Part shown: positions 11,207-24,100 of the stretch, piece by piece
How positions within the stretch are numbered: position 1 is the stretch's first letter
How the letters are laid out: each line of letters opens with the position of its first letter
Made by a program: the position numbers and the translations under genes
NCBI GenBank assembly: GCA_033725935.1
Contig: MU867096.1
Coordinates: 310,001 to 374,000, forward strand
DNA from: Cladorrhinum sp. PSN259
Lineage: Eukaryota; Ascomycota; Sordariomycetes; Sordariales; Podosporaceae
DNA length: 64,000 bases
Direction of reading: 5' to 3'
The notes under the pieces: model-generated
Told to the model about the DNA's origin: nothing
What the model saw: only the letters and a program-made list of their open reading frames with translations
The model's database searches: none

Positions 11207-13531
11207 CTATTCCCCCTCATCAACCATAGAAACCTCACTCAACTCCAGAACCCTCTCGACACCTTCCTCAAATTCGTCAACAGCAACCAACATATTCCCC
11301 CACCCACTCTCTTCAATGACCTTTCTCGCCTCCTCCTCCCTAGTCCCCTTGATCCTAACCACCACCGGCACTCTCCTGCTGCCCTCTGCCAACTTGAGCT
11401 CCTCAAATGCCTTGAGGACCCCTTCGGCAATCATATCCCCCTTCGTGAGCCCACCAAAGATATTCACAAATATCACTTTTACCCTCATGTCTTGCAAGAT
11501 TACTTTGAACGCTTCTTTGACTGTTTCGCTTGTTGCTTTCCCGCCGGTATCCAAGAAATTCGCCGCTTTGTTTCTCAGGTTATCGACCGTGTTCATGGCC
11601 AGTCCGGCGCCATTGACTAGAGTCCCTATCGTGCGTTGGTCACCAGGGAGTTTGATATATACTAATCCAGATGATGAGGATGGTGATGATAATGTTGATG
11701 ATGCCGACGTTGACGTGGTTTGTTGAGTACTTGAGGTCAGGTCAAGCGAGTTCATCAGCTCCAAAGGAAACGGTTTCCGCCGAAAGGCAGCGGCGTCATC
11801 AAAATACCAATTTGCATTCGTGACCTTGAGAGGGACCTCGGGAGTTGCATATTCGCTGAAATTGACGCTGAGGAAAATGCCTTCGTGCTGATAAAAGAGC
11901 GTGGTGAGTATATGCAACACTGCAACAAGCGATTTCTTGAGATTATTATAGGCAATCATGCCCTGTACAGTAATCGGTTCGGAAGTGGGTGAGAAGATCG
12001 GGGTTATTTCGAGGCTCTCACAAATGGCGGGGACGATGTCGTCCTCCAGATCCTTAATTGAGGGAGGGGAAGGAAATGGAATGGGAATGGGCTTTACCCT
12101 CTCCCAGGGCAGTGTCCAGCTTCCCCGTGAGGCGAGGATGCAAGGGGCGCGAGTTGTGCGGTCCATAGTAATGGCGAGGAATTTATCCCACCCGATGCCT
12201 TCGAAAGGACCGCACACAATGTGCCTTTCCTGGAGGAAGGAGAGCGCGGCACCAGAGGGCACGGTGAGGAGGCGAACCTGTTGATGATGCGGAGTGGAGA
12301 TGCCGGAGGAAGAGTTGCGGGCCAACAGGGGGCGATGAGATGTGTGCATTCGCCGATGTTGTTCTGTCCTTGGATCGCTTTGCATGGCTTGCCATCTGTA
12401 TGAGCCACCCAATCCAGTTTGACTCTTACTGGGTTCTTCAAGTCTCATCTTGAGAACATCGCCGAACTGTCCGGGGTGGTTGATCATCGTAACACCTGCG
12501 GAGCGCAACGCACTGATCTTGTCGTTCGCGTTTGGCTGTTGCCCATATATTGTAAACGCACCGGCATGGCCCATAACGCGGCCAGCGAACTCGGATACTG
12601 GACACTTAGACGATGGATAGTACCTATGAGCAGGTGGCTCAGTTACTCCAGCTATGAGACCGACTATTGGCCTTCAAAACCCCAGTCAGCAGGTCATTTC
12701 AAGATCCTGATGAATTATTCAAACTCACTTGGGCGAATCTGCTACCGCAAGATACCTCTTAATCATTTCCGCAACTTGTATCTCGTCTTCTCCCCCAATC
12801 TCACCAATAAGCGCAATGGCTTCGGTATTCTCGTCACATATCAAAACAGACAATGCCTCTACGAGGCTTGTCCCGGGAACGATGTCACCACCTACTCCAA
12901 TGCACAGACTCTGTCCAAGACCAGCTCTTGTAGTAGAAGCTATTGCCTCATAACTGAGTGTCCCCGATTTAGCGGCAATACCGATTCTGCCGGGCGAAAA
13001 GCAGGGTAAGGGGTGAAATCCTATACGGCATTTCCCTACTACGGAGGTAATGCCTGGGGAGTTGGGACCAAGTAGTCTGGATCGGGACTGAGTGTTGAGG
13101 ATAGAGTGAATCCTAAGCATGTCGTGGACTGGGATATGCTCTGCCACCGCGACAATCAAGGGAACCTCAGCCTCTATCGCTTCTTCAATTGCCCCGGCGG
13201 CATGCTGGGCTGCGACGTATATGGCCGTTGCGTCAGGCTTCAATTGCTTCACAGCCAAGCGGACGTTTGGAAGAACGGGGAGTCCCAGATGGGTATCACT
13301 CCGGCCCGGGGTCACTCCCCCAACAACATTGGTGCCCCATGCGATAGAATCTTTCGCATCTGCCGTGGCTTGTTTGCCAGTGAACCCTTGAAAGATTACC
13401 CGAGTCTTGCTTCCTATGTGAAGATTCAGCAGGGTCCTTTCGTACGGAGCGAGCAAAGTCCCATGAGATGCACGCAGGCTGCGCCCAACAGCTCGATGCA
13501 TCGTTTTCCAAGTAACGAATGTCTGTGACAC
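11207..13531 (-). CDS. Fused succinyl-CoA synthetase-like protein: alpha module, reduced ATP-grasp, beta C-terminal module
   Basis: Exons 12729-13531 and 11207-12671, joined over a 57-base intron (donor gtgagt, acceptor tgaag), give 755 residues. Residues about 10-45 are Arg-rich and amphipathic (MHRAVGRSLRASHG), suggesting mitochondrial import. Residues about 45-345 match the succinyl-CoA synthetase alpha chain: FQGFTGKQ (CoA fold), GPNSPGI, and VMGHAGAF with the phospho-accepting His at residue 303. Residues about 425-560 resemble only the second half of the beta-chain ATP-grasp (FLAITMDRTTRAP). The beta Glu-Ile-Asn-Pro metal motif is replaced by FLSVNFS, and no glycine-rich nucleotide loop or Lys-rich N-lobe is visible. 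A Ser/Thr linker (about 580-602) precedes a well-kept beta CoA-ligase module: TLVNGAGLAMNT, ANFLDTGGKAT, VNIFGGLTKGD. Normal SCS is two separate chains. Activity as a nucleotide-driven ligase is doubtful. Confidence 0.85.
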
Positions 13532-13653
13532 TCAAGGCGGTGTTGGGATGTACTGGCTGAGGCCCAACAACACGGGGACGGTGCAAGGTGGGGGTAACCA
13601 GAATATTCGAATCCGGGAAAAGGGTAATAAATGAATAGTAAATAAACCAAACG

Positions 13654-14153
13654 CTACCAACGAAGTTCGCCTTTTACGCCATTCTCCTTGTTAGTGGGAG
13701 AGCCGTCCTGCTTTGGTGGCGTCTTCTCCTTGAATCCCAAGTTTTTAAAGTCATCCTTTGCCATTAGGTTGCTAGAAGGAGGGGGTTAGCTGCGTATTAT
13801 TGGGGTAGCTTGGGAAGACCCACTGGTCCATCCGGCAACTCAAGTAGGATTTTGCAAGTGAACGACATTCATCCTCATTGACCCCTTTGACCTTTTTGAT
13901 GCAGTTCAAATAAGTCATCATGACATGCTTACACTCGCCTACGGCACATATTATGAGTAAGATGATCGTTTAATGCGGAATCCAAGTTGCTTACCATCGT
14001 GGTCGAGGGGGAAACTTCCTCTTTGTGGACTGTTGGGGATGATGCATCGTCAGCTGTCCATCTTGGGAGCCAGATATACTTGGTGTTGATGGATGTATCT
14101 TACGGCGTCGGTTTAGTCGTTGGCAGAGTGCCGGGACTGCCAAAGGTACTCAT
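13654..14153 (-). CDS. COX19: Cytochrome c oxidase assembly protein Cox19 (twin CX9C)
   Basis: Copper-binding intermembrane-space protein needed to build cytochrome c oxidase. In yeast it works with Cox11 in copper delivery. It was found by joining four exons, 14104-14153, 13995-14029, 13824-13938 and 13654-13771 (introns 74, 56 and 52 bases), giving 105 residues. The product begins MSTFGSPGTL, continues PPQRGSFPLDHDGECK, then YLNCIKKVKGVNEDECRSLAKSYLSC, and NLMAKDDFKNLGF. The two CX9C pairs (Cys in GECK and YLNC; DEC and YLSC) and the MSTFGSPG start are family hallmarks. The C-terminal 25 residues are a charged tail. No single exon exceeds 40 codons, so the gene is easily missed. Its 5' end faces DNM1 across about 750 bases, and its 3' end lies 122 bases from the start of the fused CoA ligase, also mitochondrial-looking. 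Confidence 0.95.
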
Positions 14154-14900
14154 GATGCTTGATCCGTAAAGATGTAGATACGGTCCAGTATGCTGGCCAG
14201 GCCATGCAGGGAAAAACACGTGTAAATCTGTAAATGTTTTTGTTGACCAATGGGAATGATTACAAGGGCCGACTCAACCCGTTTCTTGAAATTCAAGGTT
14301 TGTCGGAGGGCACGAAGAGGGGCGGCTGCTTGGTTGGCCTTCAGGTACGTACCTACAACCTGGAACTCTCAGTGGCTGGCACAGCATGTGAGAAGTTCCA
14401 TGGCAAAATGTCTGCCTTAGGCCAAATTTGTTTCAGTTGCCAAGAAACGCCAGTGACGATCGCGCTTGATGCATGAAAGACCTTGAAATTTGGTCGTGCC
14501 CATGCCTGTAAATTGTAAAAAGGTCCCACCTGTCCACCGAACGGTCAAGACCAAGTCCCGAATAGCCCCAGTTTAATCCGCAGCTACGGACTAGATTTTT
14601 GGGCATCCACTGGCACGTACTGAGAGGGCATCCCTCTTTTGCTCGATTTCCAAGTGAACGACCGCTACTCTATTTTTTTTCTTTCTCCTCCCTTCTTCGC
14701 ACTCTCGAGTCGCGGCCCGGCGTCGTCCCCACCTATTTTTCCATTCCCATCGCCGCCCTGTCCAGAGTGTCCATCGAAACCTGGAACAAGCGAGCCCAAA
14801 GACGCACCGAGTCCCCTCCTTCAAGGACACACCGGCTGCCCGATATATGCTCTCTGCGCCCTGCCCTGCCCTATCCACGACCGCCTTGTAATAATTCATC
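14154..14900. promoter_or_regulatory. Divergent intergenic region COX19 / DNM1
   Basis: 747 bases shared by the promoters of two mitochondria-related genes. The 260 bases before DNM1 are C/T-rich (tttctttctcctcccttc near 14675-14700). Short open frames on both strands overlap and show no domain. Confidence 0.45.
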
Positions 14901-17441
14901 ATGGCTGCTCTCGGCGATGACTTGTTGGCCATCGTCAACAAGCTGCAGGACCTGGTTTTCAACACTATTGGAAATGACTCCCTGGACCTTCCGCAGATTG
15001 TATGCCCACATCTACGCTTAGCCAACACTGCGCCCTTTTCTCCAGAGACTCGAATGCTAACGATTCAACTCGCTGCCTCCAGGTTGTTGTGGGCTCTCAG
15101 TCTGCCGGCAAATCATCCGTTCTTGAGAACATCGTGGGGCGAGATTTTTTGCCCCGCGGTAGCGGCATCGTGACCCGCAGACCCCTCATCCTGCAACTTA
15201 TCAACGTCCCCAGCGAGGATGCAGAAGACGCCTTGCAAACCGGCTATCGAAACCCAAATCAGGCTGGTCACAATGAGTGGGCAGAATTCCACCATATTCC
15301 CAACCGGAGGTTCACCGACTTCGGGGACGTGAAGCGGGAGATCGAGAATGAGACGGCAAGAGTTGCCGGAAGCAACAAGGGCATCAACCGCCAGCCCATC
15401 AACCTCAAGATCTACTCCCCACACGTCCTCAATCTCACCCTTGTGGACTTGCCAGGTCTGACAAAGGTGCCTATTGGCGACCAGCCCACCGATATCGAGA
15501 AGCAGACCCGTAACCTCATCTCCGAGTACATCGCCAAGCCCAACAGTATTATCTTGGCCGTATCCCCAGCAAACGTCGATATCGTCAACTCGGAAGCTCT
15601 GAAGCTCGCAAGGCATGTCGATGCGCTGGGACGGAGAACTATTGGTGTCTTGACAAAGGTTGATTTGATGGACCATGGTACCAACGCACTTGATATTTTG
15701 TCTGGGCGCGTTTATCCCTTGAAGCTGGGCTGGATTGGAGTTGTGAACCGGTCGCAACAGGACATTCAGGGGAACAAGCCCATGGAGGAGGCGCTCAAGT
15801 CCGAAATGGAGTTCTTCAGACATCACCCTGCCTATCGTAATATCGCAACTCGTTGCGGCACCCAGTTCTTGGCCAAGACTCTCAACACCACTCTCATGGC
15901 CCATATTCGTGACCGGCTGCCGGATATCAAGGCGCGCCTCAACACTCTTATGGGGCAGACTCAACAAGAGCTCGCGAGCTACGGAGACATGCACTTCAGT
16001 GGAAAGGAACATCGGGGTTCCCTCATTTTGACGCAGATGACCCGCTTTGCGAACTCCTTCATTTCTTCCATTGACGGTACCTCGACTGAAATCTCGACCA
16101 AGGAGCTTTGCGGCGGTGCTCGTATCTACTACATCTTCAACTCCGTTTTCGGCAGCTCATTGGAGTCTATTGACCCCACTTCTAACCTCTCGGCGCTTGA
16201 TATCCGCACCGCTATCCGCAACTCTACTGGCCCTCGGCCTAGTCTGTTCGTGCCCGAGATGGCTTTTGATCTGCTCGTCAAGCCCCAGATCAAGCTTCTG
16301 GAGGCTCCCAGCCAACGCTGCGTCGAACTTGTATATGAGGAGCTGATCAAAATCTGCCACACTTGCGGATCCAACGAGCTGTCTCGCTTCCCAAGGCTCC
16401 AGGCTAAGCTCATCGAGGTCGTCTCCGACCTTCTTAGGGAGCGTCTTGGCCCGGCATCCACATACGTCGAATCCTTGATCTCAATCCAGCGGGCTTACAT
16501 CAATACCAACCACCCCAATTTCCTCGGTGCGGCTGCTGCCATGAGCAACGTTGTTAGCAACAAGCAGGACAGGGAGAGGAAGCGGTTGATTCAGGAGGAG
16601 CGTGAAAGACGTGAGCGGAGGCGCATGAAGGAGCTTGGTCCCAACGGTACTGAGACTCCAGCCGCTGAAGAGGAAGAGAATACGCTTGGAGACCTGCAAG
16701 ATTCTGTTGCTGTGCGAAAAGCTGCAGCAAAGGGGGCTGGTGCTCGTAGCCTTTCTCCCTCGATGGTTCGCGAGAACGGTCGTGGCGCTATCGCTGCCGC
16801 TCTCAACGGAAATAGATCAGCTTCTCCTGCTCGGCTCAACGGTGCGAAGGACTCGTTCCTCAATTATTTCTTCGGAAAGGATGGCGCCATTGTTCCAGGC
16901 CCACCCCCACCGAATTCCAGCTATGGACGTCACATCAACCAGATGTCGGAGCCCACGTTTAGCCAAAGCATGAGGCGACCAGAGGAGAAGCTGATGCGCT
17001 CTCCATCGATTTCTGTTCGGCCGGACGAGCCTTTGGACTTCACTCAAGAACTAAAGACTGGTGAATTTGTAAGTTGATATCTATCCATGCGCACATGGGC
17101 TCGATAACTGACATTCGTATCTCTAGGGCGTCACCTCTAACGAGACTGTCCTCACAGACCGTGAGGCCATGGAGACGGAGCTCATCCGCGCACTTATCAG
17201 CTCCTACTTCAACATTGTTCGCGAGAGCATTGCCGACGCGGTGCCAAAAGCTATTATGCATCTGCTTGTCAACCACTGCAAGGATGTCGTCCAGAACCGT
17301 CTCGTCAGCGAACTCTACAAGGAGTCGATGTTTGAGGAGCTTCTTTACGAGGACGATGCTGTCAAGAAGGATCGCGAGAAGTGCGAGAAGCTTCTCCAGA
17401 CATATCGCGAGGCTGCCAAGATCATTGGTGAGGTGGTATAG
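14901..17441 (+). CDS. DNM1: Dynamin-related GTPase Dnm1 (mitochondrial and peroxisomal fission)
   Basis: Large GTPase that assembles as rings around mitochondria and peroxisomes to divide them. Exons 14901-14999, 15083-17068 and 17127-17441 give 799 residues. The GTPase domain occupies about 1-320: P-loop GSQSAGKSS with Lys43, switch Thr in IVTRRP, DLPGLTKVP, and TKVDLMDHGTNALD. The middle/stalk region includes IDGTSTEI followed by TKELCGGARIYYIFN and DIRTAIRNSTGPRP, which marks Dnm1 rather than Vps1. A charged, disordered insert (RERRRMKEL, then Ser/Pro/Asn-rich) leads to KDSFLNYFFGKD, typical of Dnm1 insert B. The C-terminal GTPase effector domain starts near residue 670 (TDREAMETELIRALISSYF). 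The start was chosen because MAALGDDLLAIVNKLQDL precedes a clean donor and matches the family N terminus. No catalytic residue is missing. Confidence 0.96.
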
Positions 17442-18375
17442 TTGACACTTGAATTAAAATGACGACTTTGACGTATACTATTGACTCATCCCTCTGTAAC
17501 TTCGCCAGAGATGAGGTTGGGCGCTGTACGCTGGAGACTCTCGACGTTTGGTTTGGTTTTTGCATGGACTCTTTTTCTAGATGGGACTTCCTGTTGCAGG
17601 AGCTTTGGAGATATAAACGAAGAGGCGCTCAGGCTTTCAGTGAAATAAACGGGATGAAAACGGAGGCAAGGAATTATCGGGATTCCCTTTTGGTATTGTT
17701 GAGTTGAGATGAGTGATGAATAACGACGATCTTGAGGGGAGCACAAATCACACAGGTCATCACGCAAGACATCTCAAACAGCGGTCGCGCCTCTCCATTG
17801 TCGTATTTGTACATAGTAGCCATTACTACTCCTCGGTGTTAAAATATGTTAAACTTGATTTGCATATACAGGACTATGGATTTTTAATCTCTCTTGAAAC
17901 ATTGACCTAACATTACAGCTCTTTTGAAAGTGATGCTGTGCATGGGTCGGGGAGCGAGTAAAACCAGGGGCAACGAACTACATCGCCTTTTATTCCCAGT
18001 AATCTCTTCATCCTCAGTACCATCCGGCTCATCCCCGTAACGGCTGAAAACGGATAATCTCATCAGAGGATAATAAACCGACACTGTATGAGTACAAATT
18101 GTTAAGTGATATCCCAGAGCTACCTGCTCACCTACCCACCTTCCAACACCTGGAAACTGTCCTCTCACGACCATGATAACACCCCAGACGACCTAGTTCA
18201 CAAAATGAGCGCGATGGCCTCATATACAGAGTGATAACAAACTAGATCCAGCTCTACCAGATTTGACTGCTACCTAACCAACTAATACATCACCTAGTCT
18301 CTCAGTCAAACGTTTATCAATATTGCCCAATCAAGCGCAAGATTTCCCATTGTGAACGAACCCAGCCTCATACTC
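17442..18375. other. Convergent intergenic region DNM1 / carboxypeptidase
   Basis: 934 bases between two convergent genes. A plus-strand frame at 17459-17707 and a minus one at 17884-18174 have no family features. Read as two 3' untranslated regions. Confidence 0.5.
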
Positions 18376-21110
18376 CTACTTCTTCTCCTCTTCGCCAATC
18401 GCCTTCGCAGCGTTCTTAATCCTGATCTCAATAATATTAACCCATCTCTTTGCGTTCGTCCAGTCCTCTGTATCAATACTCTCGACCAGACCAGGGAAGA
18501 CAGCGCCTGAGTAACCAGTCCACAATCCAGGAGCAAATACAACGTGCTTGAACCACGGCCGTCCATCTAACCCTTGCTCATACAAGAAACTCCTCTCCAG
18601 GTACTTGTACTGAGTATTCACCCGCCTAATTCGATGCCAGCGCTTGAACTTGGCAGGCAAGTTCCACCATGGGATATCATCATCTGCCAACTCCAGCCTC
18701 AGCTCTTCGGCACGCTCATCCAACTTCTTGGCCTGCTTTTTGAACTTATAAATAACCTTGTGCAACCCCTTCAAGGATCTCTTGAATTCGAGTGCCGGGA
18801 TGCTGGGCGAGTCCTTCTTGGAAGAGGAGTTGACAACGCTGCTGGTGTTGCGTTGGCTGGCGCGCATCTCAAAGATGGCGTCTTGGTCCTCCAAAAGAAG
18901 AGAAGAAGATTCAAATGTGGTCGGCGACAGAGCGGCTTTAAGCTTAGCTTCCACCTTATCAACGTAGCCGTTCAAGGCATGGGCGTAGTCCTTAGCACCA
19001 AACGATATAATGGGGAGATCGGCCAGCTGGGCAACGATAAGACCCAAAATCTGAGCCATCGTCCTGTGGTAAACGAACCCAGGGTCGCCAAATTTCTCCA
19101 TCCAGTGGAACGAATCGTAATTTGAATGGTAGTGATAAACGGGGCTGTGGATGTCATTGTTGAAGCCGATATCAACCGAAGGAATGCCAGCAAAATCCTG
19201 GAAGGCAGTGAAATCAGAACCACTTCCCATGGTCTTGATCTTCTTGTCCCAGACATCATAGACGCTTTGGCCCGGGGTCGTTTGGTTTGGCGAAGGGACA
19301 GCCGCCGTTGCCTCATAGATGATTTTGTTGAGGAGAGGGGCCGCTGATGCTGTGAGGAATTTGCCACGGCAACCGACGTCAGTGTTCTGCAAGTGGTGGC
19401 TGTGTTAGCCAGATGAGTTCAAAATGGTTGAGAAATGATCCACGAGTTTACGTACGACATAAGCAACACTGGCATCCTTGAGCCAAGGAAGATATTCCTC
19501 AACCCATTCGGTAGATCCGACCAGGCCATACTCCTCACCATCCCAACTAGCCAGAACGATAGTTCGAACAGGCCTCCATCCAAGGCGCAACGCCTCCCCA
19601 AAGGAGCGAATGACTTCATTGAAAACGGCCGATCCGCTGTTGGGGTCTCCGGCACCTCCCGCAATCCAAGCGTCACGGTGATTGCCAACAACTACAAACC
19701 AAGCGTTAGTGACTATTGATGTACAAAGATGACGATGATTTGATAACTCACCAATGACCTCGTCAGGAATTGTACCATTGATAACACCAATGACATTCCA
19801 GAGAGGAGTTGTCACATACTCCTGCTCGTTATAAAGATTTACCACAACATCATCGGGGGTGGGCCCGACGTGGTAGTCGACACCCTTGTAACCTAATCCC
19901 GCGTTGCGAGTCCACCACTGGTTAAAATCGGCGGCTTTGGGGCCGTGGCCGTTAAGTGCTTTCAGAATGGGAAGAGCGTCAACATAAGAGATTGGGAGAG
20001 AAGGAATGGAGGGAATTGCTGTATGAACAGGCTGTCTGGGAACACCCGGCTTTGAAGGATAACCAGGAGTGGTCCTGTGTAAACATTAGCACTGGCAAAG
20101 ACATTTTATAGGGGATCTGTGTTTGCATACGGATCTCCAGGTGCCACGCTCAGGAATTGGGTACTTCCTCGTTGCACGCTGCTAGGTTGGCGGGCTGGCC
20201 CATCGGGATACGTTTTCACACCCTTCTCGTCTGTAACATCACCGTCATCGCCAGGATCAGTGTAGAGAATGACGCCAACCATGCCGAGTTCCTGAGCACG
20301 CTTGACCTTTAATCCGCGAAAGATGCCACCGTAACGCGCAATAGCAATCTTTCCCTCAAGCGGAACCTTTGCTTTGAGGAGGTCTTCAAAGTCCTGATAA
20401 GTTCCATAGTTGACATAAACAACAGGAGCGGTGACGTTGCCTGAGGCTGAGTAGCCGTGGAAGGTTGGGATTCTGTCTTCCAAGCCGCTGGTGGGGTCCT
20501 CCTCAATGACATCCTCGGTCAACGATGCCTCATAGGATACCTCCCAGGTTGATACTCCATCCTCCTCCTCTTTCTTCTTAAGTAACGCCAAACGATGATC
20601 AACCGGGTAGTTAATGAAGACATCATAGGTGTTAATCTCGGCCTTGATACCAAACTGTTCCCATTTGGTTTGAGTCCACAAAGCCTGGGAGAGGTTCTTG
20701 CCGGCTAAATGAGGGCCGGCAGTGTAATATCTACTCCATTCCTCGGCCTTTTGGCTGCTGGGGGTGTCGAGGAGAATCTGGCGAAGTTGATCATGACTAA
20801 GTTTATTGTGGTGACAGCCAGGAAACGACCACGGCCGAGAAAGGGAAGGGCGAAAAACAAAAACAGCACCGAGACACAAGAAGCCGAAGTAAAGCAAGGC
20901 GGACTTTAAGACTTTTTGCCAATTTCGTTGAGGGCGTGGACGTTGGCAAATGGGTATCTCGTAGACGTTGTAGGGAGGACCGCTCTTGGCAAGGAGCGGT
21001 CCATCGTCTGCATGGAGCGAAGCCATGGTCTTTTCACTCTGGATATGTCTTTTTGTTAGAAGATGCCAAATCGACATGGTTGATTATCAACTTACCACTG
21101 AGTGATCCAT
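18376..21110 (-). CDS. Glutamate carboxypeptidase II-like M28 zinc peptidase (type II membrane protein)
   Basis: Member of the M28B family (PSMA/NAALADase, transferrin-receptor fold; yeast Tre1/Tre2 and vacuolar relatives). Five exons (21096-21110, 20131-21038, 19752-20074, 19456-19691, 18376-19386) give 830 residues. A cytosolic tail of about 50 residues precedes one membrane helix, about 52-67 (ALLYFGFLCLGAVFVF). A protease-associated domain follows (about 180-310), then the peptidase: His420 and Asp431 in GNHRDAWIAGGAGDPNSGSA, catalytic Glu468 with Glu469 in DGEEYGL, Asp497 in VNTDVG, His581 in YHSNYD. All five zinc ligands are thus present, so it should be active, unlike pseudo-enzymes of the family. 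The C-terminal dimerisation-like domain ends in a Lys-rich tail. The start at 21110 (MDHSV) uses a canonical donor; an alternative Met at 21077 lies inside that intron. Confidence 0.93.
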
Positions 21111-24100
21111 AACTGCGTTTGAATTTTTATTATTACTTTGTAGTCATTTGTTTCAATTGCAGATGTTTTGTCGAAGCTGGAGTTGATATGACGGTGAAAT
21201 CGCTGACGCAATGATGGGCGGGAGCTGCCGATGTGACTGAGCTATTGCTATTTTGGGACTAGCGCATTTGGTAATGATTGACAGCGCAGCCCCAAGCACC
21301 ACTTCCGAGCTACTAAATGAACAATGAAAATGAGCCAAGCTATTCATTTTGACCAGTTGTTGGCCAAATAGCTTATCGCAAATATACGCAAGTCCCAGGT
21401 AGTTTACGACCGATCGGTTGTTAAAGGCTCCATTGACACAGAACTTATCGTCCTGAATTCTCCAAGCTTTCCTGGTTTTGGCAGATGACAAACTTCTTGG
21501 AGCAAAGAAACGGATGCGTTTGTTAAAGACCACAGTATTACTGGGAGCAAATTTGTATTATAAAACAGAGGCTATACTAATAAATAGCAGGTACGCACAC
21601 AGAAACACGGTATAAACCACTCTACGCGTTCTTCCCACGAGAGCACGTGATAACATGTAAAATTACCGCCCCCTTAGCTTTCGGCATTACAGTAGCCGAC
21701 TTTCATTAACAGCACAGACCAATGTTCTGAAACCTTCACTGAGACCGTCCCCAAAAAAATCGTCCGATTTCTCGTCATCGCCCAGAACACGGCTGCCAAC
21801 TAACTTGGTTCCTAGGGAAAAAAGAGAGGAGAGGGCATGTATCCGGCCTGATCTACAGTGCTCTCACCCTCCTGATAGCCTTCCAGAAAGGCCTCCCGCA
21901 ATATAACAAGCAACACCATCATCACTCTTGAAACCTTGACATTCGAACCCTGGAGATCATTGCGTTTCTTGAAGCATCGATCTAAGCGATGGTTTGTGTT
22001 TCCTTTTTCAGCTTCATGCGCAACCGGACGTCTCGCGGATTTTGGAAATTTGCCTCTTATGGATTCAGGGGTTGCTTTGGGCGACAAACAGTCCAATCAT
22101 AGAGCTTCAACCGCCCCCCGACCTTTTCTTTCGCGATGACTTGCAGGAACACATCGATACCAAAGGCCAATCACCTTGAGAACCAGCTCCCTACACTACT
22201 TCCAAATCGCGTACGCAACCCAACCTCCAATTCAAGGTCCATCCTGGGCCTATTAGGATGGGGAGGTGTGTGCCACCCAAAAGGGACTCACAATCTCCCT
22301 GTAGAGAAACAGTAACAGTCATGCTCACCGCCATTCCAACTTGAACATCTATGTAACCAGTAAAATCTGAGTCCCGAGAAACGAAACAAAACAAGGACGA
22401 GCATGTTGGCCATGTCCTATGTGGACGGCCCTCGCTCCATCGGAGGAAACACAACTCGAGTCCCGCGTCGCCCCGAGACCCTCCCCGGAGACCATCCTAG
22501 GCCATACCGGAACCATATCTGTTTCTCCATAATGCGGCTTTTCCCGTCGCCGAACAGTCGATCGACGAAGATGGACAACAAAACAGTGCCATCGATTTAC
22601 TCCATAGGTAATTTGAAGCCGCATGTGAAGGTCGAGTCAGCGCTGCCGTTATCACCGACGTGGAGTCTCCAAGGCCTCATCTCGCAATTGGCATCAAGAC
22701 GTGATCGGCAACAATGGGACGATATGCGGAGTGATTTTACCCACAAGTGAAAGTAAGCCCCCAGATTGTGGCTTGCTTTGTCCGACCCAGGAACCTGTTG
22801 GTTTCTTATCCACCAGCTTGACGGTCATGCAGGGCTGTTGATGGCGGGCCTGTGCCACCGGTGTTTACAATAGAGGTGGATTTGGGGTCCGATATCCTTT
22901 CCGGTGCGTCTGCAAGACGTATGCATTCAATATTTGGTCCAACGACATCGCGGCGTCGCCTGGTTTTCTGCATCTGACAAGCAGCGCCGTATCAACGCTT
23001 TTTTAGACTTACCTTTGGAGGAGTCTGGGCACATGTACCTGCAGCTCGCTGGCCCATGTCGCCGTCAATCTCCTGCATGATACAGCGTCGCTAAACTAGT
23101 GCGTTATAACCTTGTGGGGTGGCCGTTGGAGGGTTGAAAAGAGAAGGAGGGGCATTGAATTTGATGAGCAGAGCAGGATAAATTACTATGTATGTGGCAG
23201 AGGCGGAATTACTTTGATACCTCAACTTCAATCTTTCTTGATATTTGTTATGGGACGTTACAACACACCGCTGGACGAAGCCAAATCAGGTATAGAAAAA
23301 CCGTTGCTCCAATAGCCAGCAGTCAAGCCTCGGCTTCATCTGCAGTGCTGTGGCGGCGACTGCTACGACCAGCCAGTACAACCCTGTTCCTTGAATCAAA
23401 TTGCTTCAGGGATCTTGGGACATCCAGCGCTCGCTCCATATTTCCCTTGTCACTGTTTAACAGACAGCATCTCGAAATGATGTGCTAAAAGACAATGCTG
23501 CCACCTCCAGCTTCCGGGCAAATTCAGGCCAACCCCTCATTCAACAAGGGAAAGCCTAATTCACGAATGGAAACAGGTATCCTACTAGACGTCCCGAGTG
23601 TGGAAATGAAGGGCTCATCCCCATCAAGGCAAAATGTCTGGATGACACCTGTTGGCCCGGTTTCGAATGATCAAAAACCCAAGATTGCGGCCCGGTTAAA
23701 AGTAACCATACATAGAGTAAACTTTGTGAGAAGTGAGAAGGCTTGTTTCAGAAACCAACCCTCCTGAGGCCGGCCATCAAATTGTTTTTGCATGTTAGTG
23801 AGGTCCTTTTTCTTTTCACAGCGCAACGAGCGGAACGTTTGCCGCGCTATCATCTGGGTTCCATGGATTGAGGGAGGAGGTGTCCTCTTTTAATTCCAAG
23901 GTCTGACAGTCGACGGCAAGAAAAGGACATCATCGGATGCGACTCCAGATGCAGACAACCCCTCCTAGCGTAGCAGCATTTTTGATGATGAGAAAAACAC
24001 AGGCGGAGATTACGGATGAGGAAGACCACTCGTGATCTTTATAAGACAAACAAAACTGGATCCCGTCTCTCGCCGTCAGGGCCCAAGTCTGGGGTTCGGG

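Noticed and set aside
15113..16012. 299-codon minus-strand frame
   Set aside because: Antisense shadow of the DNM1 GTPase domain, produced by codon bias.
21153..21533. 126-codon minus-strand frame upstream of the M28 peptidase
   Set aside because: No domain, no convincing start context, and not linkable by splicing.
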